A stretch of 64,000 bases of DNA from Bacteroidota bacterium (GCA_020161395.1 JAIUOE010000012.1:44332-108331), one strand, 5' to 3'; positions 25,030 to 34,397 are shown, counted from the first letter of the stretch. Numbers and translations are program-made. Notes: generated by a model from the sequence alone, not told the origin.

Positions 25030-25217
25030 CTACGAACATGTAACCCCACTCCGGGGGTAATTATGGATTATCCTTCCTTCTTCTACGAACATGTAACCCC
25101 ACTCCGGGGGTATTGAATGTATTATATTTCTTCATCTACGAACATGTAACCCCGCTTCGGGGGTAATTATGGATTATCCTTCCTTTTTCTTCGAACATGT
25201 AACCCACTCCGGGGGAA
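25030..25217. repeat. Four-unit 53-bp tandem array
   Basis: A 30-base core beginning CTACGAACATGTAACCCC, with a CCCC/GGGG hairpin, begins at 25030, 25083, 25136 and 25189: a constant 53-base period. The 23-base segments between cores are alike in gaps 1 and 3 (ATTATGGATTATCCTTCC) but differ in gap 2. The array fills part of the 643-base gap 24872-25514 before the glycan operon. It has CRISPR-like geometry but repeated spacers and no cas genes. Confidence 0.8.
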
Positions 25218-25329
25218 ATATCCTTTCCATCCTTATTCATCTTGATTATCGTGTTCGAAAAAGATGCCACCACAGGGGTATCGCTGGTCGGTAGGACAAT
25301 CGAGACGATTGTCTCTCCTTTTCCGATAT

Positions 25330-25420
25330 TGTAGTTTTCATATGTCCGTAATATCCGTGGGACCATTCCCTATCCGTGGGCATGCGTTGAATCCGTCTCA
25401 TCCGTGTGCCATTTCATTCC
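25330..25420. repeat. ATCCGTG-rich intergenic repeats
   Basis: TCCGTAATATCCGTGGGACC, CTATCCGTGGGCATGC, GAATCCGTCTCATCCGTGTG occur in a row between the 53-bp array and the glycan operon. The ATCCGTG unit is repeated at least four times. This looks like dispersed low-complexity repeat DNA; no gene is seen. Confidence 0.45.
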
Positions 25421-25432
25421 CTTCGCAAAAAT

Positions 25433-25460
25433 GTCAGCTCATAGTTCATAGGTCATAGTT
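25433..25460. repeat. TCATAG repeat, copy 1
   Basis: A 28-base stretch of TCATAG-rich sequence starting GTCAGCTCATAGTTCATAG matches 63847-63874 at 27 of 28 positions; the short repeat continues locally with further TCATAG units to about 25470. It sits at the end of the repeat region before the glycan operon. Confidence 0.75.
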
Positions 25461-25517
25461 CATAGCTCATTAATCACACTTTCTTCTTATTTTTGGTGAT
25501 TTAAATTTTATTTTTTG

Positions 25518-26192
25518 ATGACTAAAGACATAAACAGCCCCGAACATAACGACAACCGGAATTATGACTACACCGGCATTGAGAGTGAAGTGCGAAAGGA
25601 ATATGAAGTAATAGAAGGCTTCATATACACCCCCTCTTCCATAATCGATCTCGGCTGCGGGAACGGTTCGTTGCTTCATTCGCTGATGCAGAAGGGGAAG
25701 TGTACCCGGGCAGTTGGTCTCGAGATTTCAGAGTCAGGCGTTGAGATATCAAAGAAAAAAGGAATTGATGCCCGTTTGGGAAGAATTGACGAAACTCTCC
25801 CTTTTGCCGATGAAGAGTTTGATATTTCGGTCTGCAATGTGACAATACAAATGGTGATGTATCCCGAGGTGCTGCTAAAAGAGATGAAACGCATCTCCAA
25901 AAAGCAGATTGTATCGTTCCCAAACTTTGGATTTTACAGAAACCGTCTCGACATGCTGTTGCACGGGAGGATGCCAAAACCCTGCATGTTCGGATATTCG
26001 TGGTATTCCACAGGTCATATTCATCAATTATCGATAAGTGATTTCAAGGAACTCGTTGAAAGTGTCGGCGGTCTTGAAATCGAGAAATTCTCCACTGTGT
26101 TTTCAAACAACAGTTTCAAGGACACTCTCACAGGGATGATCCCAAATCTTTTCTCTCTTTTGCCACTCTTTTTACTGAGAAAAACAGCATGA
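25518..26192 (+). CDS. MetW-like SAM-dependent methyltransferase
   Basis: Starts at the ATG at 25518 (a TTG at 25515 is directly in front). The SAM-binding loop is IIDLGCGNGSLL. The later segment VSFPNFGFYRNRLDMLLHGR and the WYSTGHIHQLSISDF match the MetW family, which is small and otherwise linked to methionine metabolism; in glycan clusters MetW-like proteins often act as class I methyltransferases. It heads a tightly packed operon: the ATG of the next gene overlaps its stop by 4 bases. A sugar-methylation role is inference. Confidence 0.78.
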   Translation: MTKDINSPEHNDNRNYDYTGIESEVRKEYEVIEGFIYTPSSIIDLGCGNGSLLHSLMQKGKCTRAVGLEISESGVEISKKKGIDARLGRIDETLPFADEEFDISVCNVTIQMVMYPEVLLKEMKRISKKQIVSFPNFGFYRNRLDMLLHGRMPKPCMFGYSWYSTGHIHQLSISDFKELVESVGGLEIEKFSTVFSNNSFKDTLTGMIPNLFSLLPLFLLRKTA

Positions 26193-27142
26193 ATCTTATA
26201 GACAGAATTTTCCTTTCCAAAGAGTTAACCGATGAACCTCCTGTTCTTGTGGATATCGGTGCCTCGGGAAGCATCCACAAAGAGTGGAAGGCGTTCGCAA
26301 AACACGCTGTATGCCTCGCTTTTGATGCTGACGACAGGGAGTTCGGCTACATTACCGATGAATCAAAAGGTTTTAAAAAGCTCTACATCTACAACTCACT
26401 CGTTTCAGCTTCTGAAAGGGACACGACTGATTTTTATCTGACAGGATCTCCCTATTGTTCGAGTACGCTCGAACCCGACAACAAGGCACTGGAAGAGTGG
26501 GCTTTTGCCTCAAAATTTGAAGTGGATAAAAAGGTCACCGTAAAGAACACAACTCTTTCGAAGGTATTGAGCGATCTTAATCTGAATAAAATCGACTGGC
26601 TTAAGACCGACACTCAAGGAATCGACCTTAGTATATTCAGGTCGCTGCCTGAAGACATTCAAAAAAATGCACTTGTGGTTGAACTTGAGCCCGGAATTAT
26701 CGACTCCTACAAGGGAGAAGATAAACTGTACAAGGTTTTCGAATATTTTGAATCTCTTCCCTTCTGGCTGGGAGCGATGACCGTAAAGGGCTCGCAAAGA
26801 CTGAGAGAAGATGATGTGGAAAGTCTGCAACTCCCAGAAAAATTAAAAAAATTTATTTTCTACTCCCACAAAAATTCCCCCGGCTGGGCTGAGTTAAAAT
26901 ACTTTAACGACTTCAGCGAAAAGCTCTCCGTCAGAGATCATCTGCTTGGCTGGGTTTTTGCAGTGCTTGAAAAGCAATACGGACATTCGCTTTCAATTGC
27001 CCATCACGGACGGGAGAGGTTTTCAAATCCCCTTTTTAATGAAATGATCAAATTTTCAGAGGGAAAACTGAAAAAAGAGCTTCTCAAACTGAAATTCCTT
27101 CCTGCCGTGAAGGAGAAATTCTCTAAACTGTTCAACCAATGA
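26189..27142 (+). CDS. FkbM-family methyltransferase
   Basis: A 317-residue protein of the FkbM methyltransferase family: PVLVDIGASGSIHKEW near the N-terminus, the FDADDREF acid loop, and the KTDTQGIDLSIFRSL block (about 140-155) that defines FkbM. FkbM enzymes O-methylate polyketide or sugar hydroxyls. It overlaps both neighbours by 4 bases in the glycan operon. The C-terminal 110 residues have no recognised domain. Substrate unknown. Confidence 0.82.
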   Translation: MNLIDRIFLSKELTDEPPVLVDIGASGSIHKEWKAFAKHAVCLAFDADDREFGYITDESKGFKKLYIYNSLVSASERDTTDFYLTGSPYCSSTLEPDNKALEEWAFASKFEVDKKVTVKNTTLSKVLSDLNLNKIDWLKTDTQGIDLSIFRSLPEDIQKNALVVELEPGIIDSYKGEDKLYKVFEYFESLPFWLGAMTVKGSQRLREDDVESLQLPEKLKKFIFYSHKNSPGWAELKYFNDFSEKLSVRDHLLGWVFAVLEKQYGHSLSIAHHGRERFSNPLFNEMIKFSEGKLKKELLKLKFLPAVKEKFSKLFNQ

Positions 27143-28128
27143 CATATAATTTCTGCACTCTTTTCGATTCCAACTACCTGACCCGCGGACTGGCTCTTCA
27201 TCAGTCGATGATGCAACACATCCCCGATTTCAGGCTTTTTATCTTTGCTTTCGACGACAGGTCTTATAAAATCCTGACGGATATGAAACTTAAAAATACC
27301 GAAGTTATCAGTCTGAAGGACTTTGAAGACCACGAACTTCTGAAAGTTAAGCCAACAAGATCAATCGCGGAGTATTGCTGGACGGCTACCTCCTCCACCG
27401 TTCTCCATGTCCTTGACAAATTTGGAGTTGACAACTGTACTTACATCGATGCAGACATCTGCTTCTACTCGTCCCCCGAACCAATCTTCAATGAGCTGGG
27501 CGACAAATCGATCCTGCTGACAGAGCACAGATATTCCCCGCAGTACAACAAGGAAGTGAAAAGCGGGAAATACTGCGTTCAATTTGTCACATTCAAAAAC
27601 GATGAAAAGGGAAGAAAAGCCCTGACATGGTGGAGGGAAAGATGCCTCGAGTGGTGCTACGACCGTTATGAGGACGGGAAATTTGGAGATCAGCTCTACC
27701 TGGATGACTGGACAGAAAGATTTGAAGGTGTGCATGTGATGCAACACCACGGGGGTGGTCTCGCAGCATGGAATGTACAGCAATACAAATTTGAAACAAA
27801 ATCTGATAAAATTACAGGCACCGTGAAATCGTCCGGTGAAAAATTCGTCGTAATTTTTTATCACTATCACTATTTGAGGTTCTTCAGGGACGGAAAAATC
27901 GAACTTGGACGAAGAATCCTGACAGATGATGTTTTAAATATCTTCTATAAGCCGTATATTCACAAGCTTAATCAAATAAAAAAAGATATTTTAGTCGATT
28001 ATCCCGGTTTCGACCCCCACGGTGCAAGAGAAAACAAATTTCTGCCAAAAACACCGTTGATTTATCTTTACAGGAAACTAACCGGTGTATACAATGTGTT
28101 TGAAGAGAAAACATTCTTGAGGAGTTAA
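27139..28128 (+). CDS. Glycosyltransferase-like protein (GT8-type DxD)
   Basis: A 329-residue protein of the nucleotide-diphospho-sugar transferase fold. The N-terminus FCTLFDSNYLTRGLALHQSM matches the start of GT8-like transferases, and the metal-binding DxD is at TYIDADICFY (Asp104, Asp106). An FGDQLYLDDW segment follows near residue 190, and a GGGLAAWN loop lies near 210. It probably transfers a sugar to a surface glycan. ATG start overlaps the previous gene by 4 bases; its stop TAA shares an A with the next start. Confidence 0.75.
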   Translation: MTYNFCTLFDSNYLTRGLALHQSMMQHIPDFRLFIFAFDDRSYKILTDMKLKNTEVISLKDFEDHELLKVKPTRSIAEYCWTATSSTVLHVLDKFGVDNCTYIDADICFYSSPEPIFNELGDKSILLTEHRYSPQYNKEVKSGKYCVQFVTFKNDEKGRKALTWWRERCLEWCYDRYEDGKFGDQLYLDDWTERFEGVHVMQHHGGGLAAWNVQQYKFETKSDKITGTVKSSGEKFVVIFYHYHYLRFFRDGKIELGRRILTDDVLNIFYKPYIHKLNQIKKDILVDYPGFDPHGARENKFLPKTPLIYLYRKLTGVYNVFEEKTFLRS

Positions 28129-28496
28129 TGGCGTATTTTATTGATCTGCAAACCAAAGATGACGAAAGAGGCAGCCTGACTGTAATTGAAAAGGTGCTCC
28201 CTTTCGAAATTAAACGGGTTTATTATATCTACAACAACAGCAAGGACCTCCCAAGAGCCAAACACCGCCACAAAAAAACCGTTCAGGCTACCATCTGCCT
28301 TAAAGGGAGTGTGGAGGTTTACAATAACAACGGGACGACCAAAGAGAATTTCCTTCTCGACAGTCCCTCGAAGTGCCTGATACTCGAGCCTCAGGACTGG
28401 CACATCATGCACAAATTCAGCGATGACGCTATTCTGCTTGTGCTTGCATCTTCTGAATATGACATCGACGATTATATCCATGAGGAGTACAAGTGA
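28128..28496 (+). CDS. FdtA/WxcM-like sugar 3,4-ketoisomerase
   Basis: A 122-residue cupin. The order [43 protein letters not shown] and [13 protein letters not shown] fits FdtA/WxcM-type TDP-4-oxo-6-deoxy-D-glucose 3,4-oxoisomerases, with the catalytic His in HRHK and the Tyr of VYYI. The product is a 3-keto sugar for the aminotransferase encoded next. It overlaps the neighbours by 1 and 4 bases. This makes a dTDP-3-amino-3,6-dideoxyhexose plausible. The dTDP-glucose synthase and dehydratase genes (rmlA, rmlB) are not in the window. Confidence 0.85.
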   Translation: MAYFIDLQTKDDERGSLTVIEKVLPFEIKRVYYIYNNSKDLPRAKHRHKKTVQATICLKGSVEVYNNNGTTKENFLLDSPSKCLILEPQDWHIMHKFSDDAILLVLASSEYDIDDYIHEEYK

Positions 28497-29575
28497 TCGA
28501 GTACGAAAATCTGGGGAAACTGAATCAGCCGTTTTTTGAAGAATACCAAAAATCTTTCGCCGAAACCCTCAAATCAGGCTGGTATATTCTCGGTAACAAT
28601 GTAAAGAAATTTGAAGAGGAATTTGCAGACTATCATCGTGTCGCCTACTGTCTCGGTGTGGCATCGGGTCTTGACGCCCTTCTCCTTGCATTGAAAGCAT
28701 TTGAATTCCCCCCGAATTCCGAGGTGATTGTACCTTCAAACACTTATATTGCCACAATTCTCGCAATTCTTCATGCGGGACTGAAGCCTGTTCTGGTTGA
28801 GCCTGACATTAAAACATACAACATCGATTCCCGGAAAATTGAAGAAAAAATAACAAACCGAACCCGGGCGATAATGGTCGTCCATCTCTACGGGAAACCG
28901 TGCGAAATGGGCTTTATAACCAGAATCGCAAAGAAATTTGATCTCAGACTGATTGAAGATGCCGCTCAGAGTCATGGTGCAAAGTGGCGCGACAGACTCA
29001 CGGGTACTTTCGGTGACTACGGAGCTTTCAGTTTCTACCCTACTAAAAATCTCGGTGCCCTCGGTGATGCGGGAGCAATGCTTATGCAGAATGAAGAGCT
29101 TTACAAAAAGATTTTGAGACTCCGCAATTACGGTTCCGACATTAAATACTACAATGAAGTGGTTGGTTACAACTCCCGCCTCGATGAGATGCAGGCAGGT
29201 TTTCTTTCGATCAAGCTCCGGAAACTTGACGAAATAAACGAACACAAAAGAGAACTCGCTGAAATTTATCACAACGGGTTAAAATCTGACTTTATAAAGC
29301 CGTACCGCTCTGATGACCATTACGATGTTTACCACATATACAATGTGAGACATAAAAAAAGAGACAAACTCCGGGAATATCTCCTGAAAAATGAGATAAA
29401 AACAGACATTCATTACCCTGTTGCACCGCACAAACAGAAAGCGATGCAGGGGATTATCGAAGGTGAATACCCGATTTCCGAGGAGATACACAACACGACT
29501 CTTAGTCTTCCCATTTCATATTTTCACACAAAGGATGATATCCACAGGGTTGTGGAAGTAATGAACAGGTTTTAG
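28493..29575 (+). CDS. DegT/DnrJ/EryC1 aminotransferase (FdtB-like)
   Basis: A 360-residue PLP-dependent sugar aminotransferase. The Schiff-base Lys185 is in [18 protein letters not shown], and [19 protein letters not shown] segments and EDAAQSHGA (PLP-phosphate region) fit. Start is GTG at 28493 with GAGGAG six bases upstream, overlapping the ketoisomerase gene by 4 bases. Together they would make TDP-3-amino-3,6-dideoxyhexose, as FdtA and FdtB do. Length is normal. The acceptor glycan is unknown. Confidence 0.87.
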   Translation: MIEYENLGKLNQPFFEEYQKSFAETLKSGWYILGNNVKKFEEEFADYHRVAYCLGVASGLDALLLALKAFEFPPNSEVIVPSNTYIATILAILHAGLKPVLVEPDIKTYNIDSRKIEEKITNRTRAIMVVHLYGKPCEMGFITRIAKKFDLRLIEDAAQSHGAKWRDRLTGTFGDYGAFSFYPTKNLGALGDAGAMLMQNEELYKKILRLRNYGSDIKYYNEVVGYNSRLDEMQAGFLSIKLRKLDEINEHKRELAEIYHNGLKSDFIKPYRSDDHYDVYHIYNVRHKKRDKLREYLLKNEIKTDIHYPVAPHKQKAMQGIIEGEYPISEEIHNTTLSLPISYFHTKDDIHRVVEVMNRF

Positions 29576-29577
29576 AA

Positions 29578-30093
29578 ATGGAAAGAGAGAAGATAGACCA
29601 CATTTTCACCTATAATCCGGTGCTGAGAACTGTTTACAGATTCGGGAATATCCCGGTCTCGATGGTGCTTGCTCTCTACATAATTCCCTTCCTGCTCAAT
29701 CCGTCTTCAAGAACTGTTGACATTCTCTTTTTTTCATCGGTTGTCGTTATATTTCTAATCACCAATACTTTTTTCTTCAAAATATGGCGAATCGTTCCCT
29801 TCAGGATTCACGCTTTGGATGACAGACTGGTCTGTTCTGACTTTTTTCTGTCGTCCGGAGAGAAGGAGCTGCTCTACTCCGATATCGAGAATCTGAAGGG
29901 TGGAACATTCTCGGGGAAATTCAACGGTATAATGATCGCTGAAAGTGTAGCAAAAAATATCCAAATCGGTTTTTTTGCAAAAATCAATAATGCCCGTCTG
30001 CTTGAAGCAATACTGATAAACAGATCACCTCAGCCCGTGTATGACAAGGTGACTACACTTCTGAAAGAAAGACGGGAAGAACTAAGAAAGTAG
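29578..30093 (+). CDS. Membrane protein with bPH-like domain
   Basis: A 171-residue protein with two membrane helices (about 27-42 and 50-68). A C-terminal soluble part (about 72-171) includes IHALDDRLVCSDFFLSSGEKELLYSDIENLKGG, which resembles bacterial PH-type membrane proteins that form a beta-rich unit. It begins 3 bases after the aminotransferase stop, so it is the last gene of the glycan operon or close to it. I do not recognise a specific function. Confidence 0.65.
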   Translation: MEREKIDHIFTYNPVLRTVYRFGNIPVSMVLALYIIPFLLNPSSRTVDILFFSSVVVIFLITNTFFFKIWRIVPFRIHALDDRLVCSDFFLSSGEKELLYSDIENLKGGTFSGKFNGIMIAESVAKNIQIGFFAKINNARLLEAILINRSPQPVYDKVTTLLKERREELRK

Positions 30094-30118
30094 TTAACAC
30101 ATAACCGGAGGCTTCGCC

Positions 30119-31072
30119 ATGAAGTTTTCAAAAGTTCTCTTAAGCATCGTCACGGCACTTTTTTTCATCCTCGCTTATTCCGGTTGCGATACGGTCAAAG
30201 TACAGGAAACCATCTATCTCGGCGATGTGGATGTGCAGGCTCCGATAAACACTCCCCCCGTTAGAACCATTCACAGAAACAGCGGAAACTCAGAAATAAA
30301 AGTCTCTCCGAAACTGGTTATAAACCAAAACAAAAGCATATCGACATCAACCTCGGGGAGTTTCCATTCAAGCCTTAGCCCGAGAGATTCACTAAAGCCA
30401 TTCTTCAGAGAACAAAATCTTGAGTGGTCTTTCCCTGACATCGTTGCGGGTGTGGACATCGATATACCACTCACAAAAAGCATCTTCTTTACAGGTGGTT
30501 TTCATTTCTCGAATATCGGAAATCAAAGTGCAATTGGAGGTGAGGCAGGTTTTGGAGTCGGGGGACTGAACGGCAATACCGCTTTTAGAATAGATGCGGG
30601 AGTACTGGTTCAAAAGCATCTCTACAATGCCGAAACAGTCGTAAAAAGGGTGGAAACCTACAACGATGGCACGAAGAAAGAATTCATATCGATCTACAGC
30701 GACAACGCTGCAACAACCAATTTGAACCCGTTCGTCACTCTAAGTTTCAATTCAGCTTATGAAAGTCCTGTCAACTTTTATATCGGGGCAGGTTACTTTA
30801 CACAAAGCCTCCTCGGATTTGTTCCCTCCAATTATGTGGGTGACCGTCCATGGTGGCTGCCTGTCTGGAACACAGGAATTGAGTACATCAAAACTGACAA
30901 AAGAAACGATGTTAATATCGGATTCTATTTCTTCAGTCCGGGTGTAATCTACAAATTTATGGATAATGCAAATGCACTGGTTGGAATAAAACTGCTGAAA
31001 ACCGTGGGAAACGACACCAAAGCTGATGCATGGATGATTATGCCGACAATTCAGGTGGATTTCTCTTTCTAA
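30119..31072 (+). CDS. Outer-membrane beta-barrel-type lipoprotein
   Basis: A 317-residue protein with a lipoprotein signal (lipobox AYSGC at about residues 19-23). The mature part has alternating hydrophobic strands ending in a terminal phenylalanine (QVDFSF), which is the signature of outer-membrane beta-barrels. Glycine-rich segments (GGEAGFGVGG) separate strands. The family is not recognised; homologues likely exist in the phylum. It starts 26 bases after the previous gene and may belong to the same transcript. Confidence 0.65.
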   Translation: MKFSKVLLSIVTALFFILAYSGCDTVKVQETIYLGDVDVQAPINTPPVRTIHRNSGNSEIKVSPKLVINQNKSISTSTSGSFHSSLSPRDSLKPFFREQNLEWSFPDIVAGVDIDIPLTKSIFFTGGFHFSNIGNQSAIGGEAGFGVGGLNGNTAFRIDAGVLVQKHLYNAETVVKRVETYNDGTKKEFISIYSDNAATTNLNPFVTLSFNSAYESPVNFYIGAGYFTQSLLGFVPSNYVGDRPWWLPVWNTGIEYIKTDKRNDVNIGFYFFSPGVIYKFMDNANALVGIKLLKTVGNDTKADAWMIMPTIQVDFSF

Positions 31073-31137
31073 GTGAAAGCCTGATGCTGGTGCGGGTTGG
31101 TTTTACCAGAAATAGAGATTAAGACCGGAGTGACTGA

Positions 31138-31590
31138 CTAAACCAGGACCTTCACTACGACTTTTTTCACTTCCTGCTTTTCTTCACCCGTCATAATCCC
31201 CGGCTTGTGACCATCCTGAGGGAAAAGCACCATAAAATAACCTTCCGGCAGTTTTAAAAGATCGCCGTCCCCTTCGTAGAAGACAATGTCTTTTTCGGTA
31301 TCAAAATCTGATTTTGGTTTGAGGTTTTCAAGCCCGGTTATCCCTATATTCTCCTCACCTTTCGGAATATATTGAACATCGAGATACTTTCTGTGAGATT
31401 CAAAGTCACCCTCGCTGTAAGCCTTTGTTTTATACGATGTCACAATTGCATAAACAGACTTGCCATCTATCTCATAAATACCTTCAGGGGTATCAAGTGT
31501 GTAAGTATCAGTAAGATATTCAAATCCTTTTTTCAGATTTTCACTGATTGATGCGTAGGTTTTGCAATTTTCAAGTTTGTCGAATATCAT
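31138..31590 (-). CDS. YhcH/YjgK/YiaL family cupin-like protein
   Basis: A 150-residue protein of the YhcH/YiaL/EbgC family (cupin-like double-stranded beta-helix). The start ATG at 31590 (MIFDKLENCKTY) has AAGGAAAATCG upstream; an ATG further up (31623) would add 11 residues. Family signs: ESHRKYLDVQYIPKGEENIG in the middle and FMVLFPQDGHKPGI near the end, including the metal-binding His. Related proteins act on sialic acid or sugars, but no sugar utilisation genes are next to it. Its stop faces the lipoprotein gene. Confidence 0.85.
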   Translation of the reverse strand: MIFDKLENCKTYASISENLKKGFEYLTDTYTLDTPEGIYEIDGKSVYAIVTSYKTKAYSEGDFESHRKYLDVQYIPKGEENIGITGLENLKPKSDFDTEKDIVFYEGDGDLLKLPEGYFMVLFPQDGHKPGIMTGEEKQEVKKVVVKVLV

Positions 31591-31655
31591 CGATTTTCCT
31601 TCCAAAAGAAATACCGGGAGCATGAAGTAACTTCCTCATGCCCCCGAAATTTATG

Positions 31656-33032
31656 TTATTTCAGATCCAAACTCTCGAGTTGAGGTTCGACTTCTTTTTT
31701 ATCACCAACAATAACAGTAGTGAATCTGTCAAGGTCGAGATATTTTTTAACCAATGCCGAAACATCCGCAGGTTTTGTATTGATTATCTTTTGAACATAA
31801 TTTTTAAGATAATCATCGGAAAGTCCGTGGAAATTGATGAAACTCAACTGACCAATTACGCCTGCACGACTTGAATTTCTAAGAACAAAAATGCCAGCTT
31901 CATAGTTTTTGATGCCGTCAAGTTCATTTTCCGATGGAGCCTCATCGCGCAGTCTTTTTATTTCAAACTGAATTTCTTTAATTGCGGCACCTGTAACGCT
32001 GCTCGTCACATCAGCTTCCTCACTCCAGAAACCGGAGCGGTATCTTGTCATAACGCTGCTTCCGGGTGAGTAGGTGTAGCCCTTGTTCTCACGAATATTC
32101 GAAGTGATGCGTGAACCAAATGAGCCGCCAAGAAGCGAATTCATCACCATAAATGGAACATAGTCGGGCATCGACGGATCGACAGCAGGAATTCCATAAA
32201 TGATTTTAGACTGTTTCGACCCGGGTCTGTCGACGAGGGAGAATTTCTTTACTCTCTGCGGAACGGCAGGATTCGTAAGAATATCTGCTCCTGCTTTCCA
32301 CTTTCCGAATGCCTGTTCAACTGCAGCCATTACAGATTTTTCATCGAAAACACCTGAAATGTAAAGGTGTGATCTCCAGGCTCCGAAATTGTCTTCATGA
32401 TATTTCTTTACCATGTCGACGGTGTAACCCTTCAGAGCTGCTTCCGCTGGTTCGGTAATACCGTATGGATGATCACCGTACACAAGTTTGTAGAGTTCCT
32501 TGTCTGCCATTGCATCAGGAGACTTTTGTGAGACAGCAAGATTTGTGAGATAATTACCTTTGATTCTCTCAAAGTCCTTTTGATCAAATTTAGGGTTCAT
32601 CACCACATCAGCCATCGTTTTCACGAGGTTCGGGGTGAATTCCGAAAGGACATCTGCTCCGAGTTGTGACTGGTCAGTGCCTGCATTTGCAAAAAGTTCT
32701 CCACCATAAGCCGCCACTTCTTCTGCAATTGCCTGAGCTGATTTGGATTTTGTTCCTTCAAGTAGAAGATCTGCTGCGAAATCCGATATCCAAACCTGTC
32801 CTGCAGGCTCATTCAAACTTCCGGTTCTGACAATCAGTCTTACAGTTGCTTTTGGAGTCTGACCATAAGGTACAAGAGTAACCTTCATCCCGTTTCTGAG
32901 AGTAACAGTTTTATATGAAGGGACGGTAAAATTCTTCGGCGTACCGCCAACAGGTGGCTGTTCTTTTTGTGCAAAAAGAGGACCTGAAAGAAGAAAAGCT
33001 GCCAAAACGAGTGATAATATTTTCATTTTCAT
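31656..33032 (-). CDS. M16 peptidase, non-catalytic subunit
   Basis: A 458-residue exported protein of the M16 (pitrilysin/processing peptidase) family. Signal peptide 1-21. The place of the zinc motif HFLEH is taken by DFAAD (84-88), so it cannot bind zinc as usual. The rest (ADVMNPKFDQKDFERIKGN, GDHPYG and the C-terminal NIRENKGYTYSPGS substrate loop) is intact. Such subunits pair with an active M16 partner; here the partner is upstream in the same operon with a 12-base gap. The ATG at 33032 has GGAGACAGCAAT before it. Confidence 0.9.
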   Translation of the reverse strand: MKMKILSLVLAAFLLSGPLFAQKEQPPVGGTPKNFTVPSYKTVTLRNGMKVTLVPYGQTPKATVRLIVRTGSLNEPAGQVWISDFAADLLLEGTKSKSAQAIAEEVAAYGGELFANAGTDQSQLGADVLSEFTPNLVKTMADVVMNPKFDQKDFERIKGNYLTNLAVSQKSPDAMADKELYKLVYGDHPYGITEPAEAALKGYTVDMVKKYHEDNFGAWRSHLYISGVFDEKSVMAAVEQAFGKWKAGADILTNPAVPQRVKKFSLVDRPGSKQSKIIYGIPAVDPSMPDYVPFMVMNSLLGGSFGSRITSNIRENKGYTYSPGSSVMTRYRSGFWSEEADVTSSVTGAAIKEIQFEIKRLRDEAPSENELDGIKNYEAGIFVLRNSSRAGVIGQLSFINFHGLSDDYLKNYVQKIINTKPADVSALVKKYLDLDRFTTVIVGDKKEVEPQLESLDLK

Positions 33033-33044
33033 ATTGCTGTCTCC

Positions 33045-34397
33045 TTATTTCGCTGCTTTTGCATCAAGTTTGATAATAGTCCTGTTACTTGATCTCAAAT
33101 ATTCCTTTGCGGTTTTTTGGATCAGTTCAGGCGTCACCTTTTTGAAGGAGTCTTCAATGGTATTAATCTTTCCCGGATCATCATTGAAGAGTGCATAACA
33201 AGCGAGAAGGTCGGCAAGTCCGAAACCAAAAGTTCCTTCCACTACATCGTAGAGGTTGGAACGCATTTTTACAAGTGCTCTGGAAATTTCATCTTTTGCC
33301 AAAGGTTTCTCGATAACACCTTTCACAACTTCATCCACTGAAGCAATGATTTCTTCAGGAGTAACATTGCTTTCATGCAGAAGGTAGAAATCCCACAGCA
33401 TTGGTCCGTTATAGTTGAACATGTTTCCGAGTCCGGAATTAATTCCGCCATACACACCGGAATAATATCCTTTTTCGGAAATCAGTTTCTGATAAAGTCT
33501 GCTGTCCTGTCCCTGAAGAAGTACCTGATCGATGATTCCCATCGCAAAATATTCAGGTGTCCCGACTGCCGGCATTTTATAGCCAAAAGCAATTGCCGGT
33601 TTGTTGGCGAGCGAATCAACCTTCACAGAGATTCTTTCTTTTTCCTGTCTCGGTTCTGATATGTCGGGGAGTTTTTGTTGTTTCCCGGCAGGAATTTTTC
33701 CGAAGTACTTCTTTACAAATTCCTTCGCTTGAGGTTTTTCAAAATCACCGGTGATAACGAGAGCAGCGTTATTTGGTATGTAATATTTGCTGAAAAAGTC
33801 CTTTACATCTGCAAGGGTGGCAGCATCGAGGTCTTTCAGGTCACCGTAAAAGTTGTGGGCATTATACCAGTTTACATTTGCAGCCTGAGGAAGATCGAGC
33901 CACGGGAAACCACCGTAAGGTTGATTCAGTACATTTACCTTCACTTCATTTGTTACCACACCCTGCTGATTCACGAGATTATCCTGTGTGATATCAAGTC
34001 CCGACATTCTGTCAGCTTCCGCCCAGAGGATTGTTTCAAGCTTATGTGACGGCACGATTGCGAAGTAATTTGTAAAGTCGAATCTTGTGGAGCCGTTAAG
34101 GATTCCACCGTTTGACTGAACAAGTTTTATAAATTCCATTTTACCCAGATTTTTCGATCCCTGAAACATCATGTGTTCAAAAAGATGCGCAAAACCTGTC
34201 CTGTCTTTCGGCTCAATTCTGAATCCGATGTTGTAGTAGACAGCCACTGTAACCACGGGTGCGGTCTTGTTCTGAGAGAGAACCACCTTAAGCCCGTTGT
34301 CAAGTTTGTAATATTCGTAGTCAACCTTTAGCTGTGCGGACACACTTCCGGCAACCAGAAAGAGAAAGAGAAACAGATAACTTTTATATCTGTCCAT
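33045..34397 (-). CDS. M16 peptidase, catalytic subunit
   Basis: A 450-residue zinc protease. Signal peptide 1-22 (MDRYKSYLFLFLFLVAGS), then the inverted zinc motif HLFEH at 71-75 (His71, Glu74, His75) and a third ligand Glu151 in TNEVKVN. The order matches the beta-subunit of mitochondrial processing peptidase and bacterial PqqL-like periplasmic proteases. The start ATG at 34397 has GGAGG five bases before it; an ATG at 34409 would add 4 residues. It is first in the operon with the inactive subunit, so together they make a heterodimer acting in the periplasm. Confidence 0.92.
   Translation of the reverse strand: MDRYKSYLFLFLFLVAGSVSAQLKVDYEYYKLDNGLKVVLSQNKTAPVVTVAVYYNIGFRIEPKDRTGFAHLFEHMMFQGSKNLGKMEFIKLVQSNGGILNGSTRFDFTNYFAIVPSHKLETILWAEADRMSGLDITQDNLVNQQGVVTNEVKVNVLNQPYGGFPWLDLPQAANVNWYNAHNFYGDLKDLDAATLADVKDFFSKYYIPNNAALVITGDFEKPQAKEFVKKYFGKIPAGKQQKLPDISEPRQEKERISVKVDSLANKPAIAFGYKMPAVGTPEYFAMGIIDQVLLQGQDSRLYQKLISEKGYYSGVYGGINSGLGNMFNYNGPMLWDFYLLHESNVTPEEIIASVDEVVKGVIEKPLAKDEISRALVKMRSNLYDVVEGTFGFGLADLLACYALFNDDPGKINTIEDSFKKVTPELIQKTAKEYLRSSNRTIIKLDAKAAK

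Noticed and set aside
24811..25116. Plus-strand 101-residue frame through the repeats
   Set aside because: It runs out of the DUF4190-like gene into the terminator and repeat array, so it is not a gene.
25030..25217. CRISPR array
   Set aside because: Regular 30-base repeat and 23-base spacer geometry, but spacers 1 and 3 are the same sequence, the array has only four units, and no cas gene is nearby. A tandem repeat explains it better.
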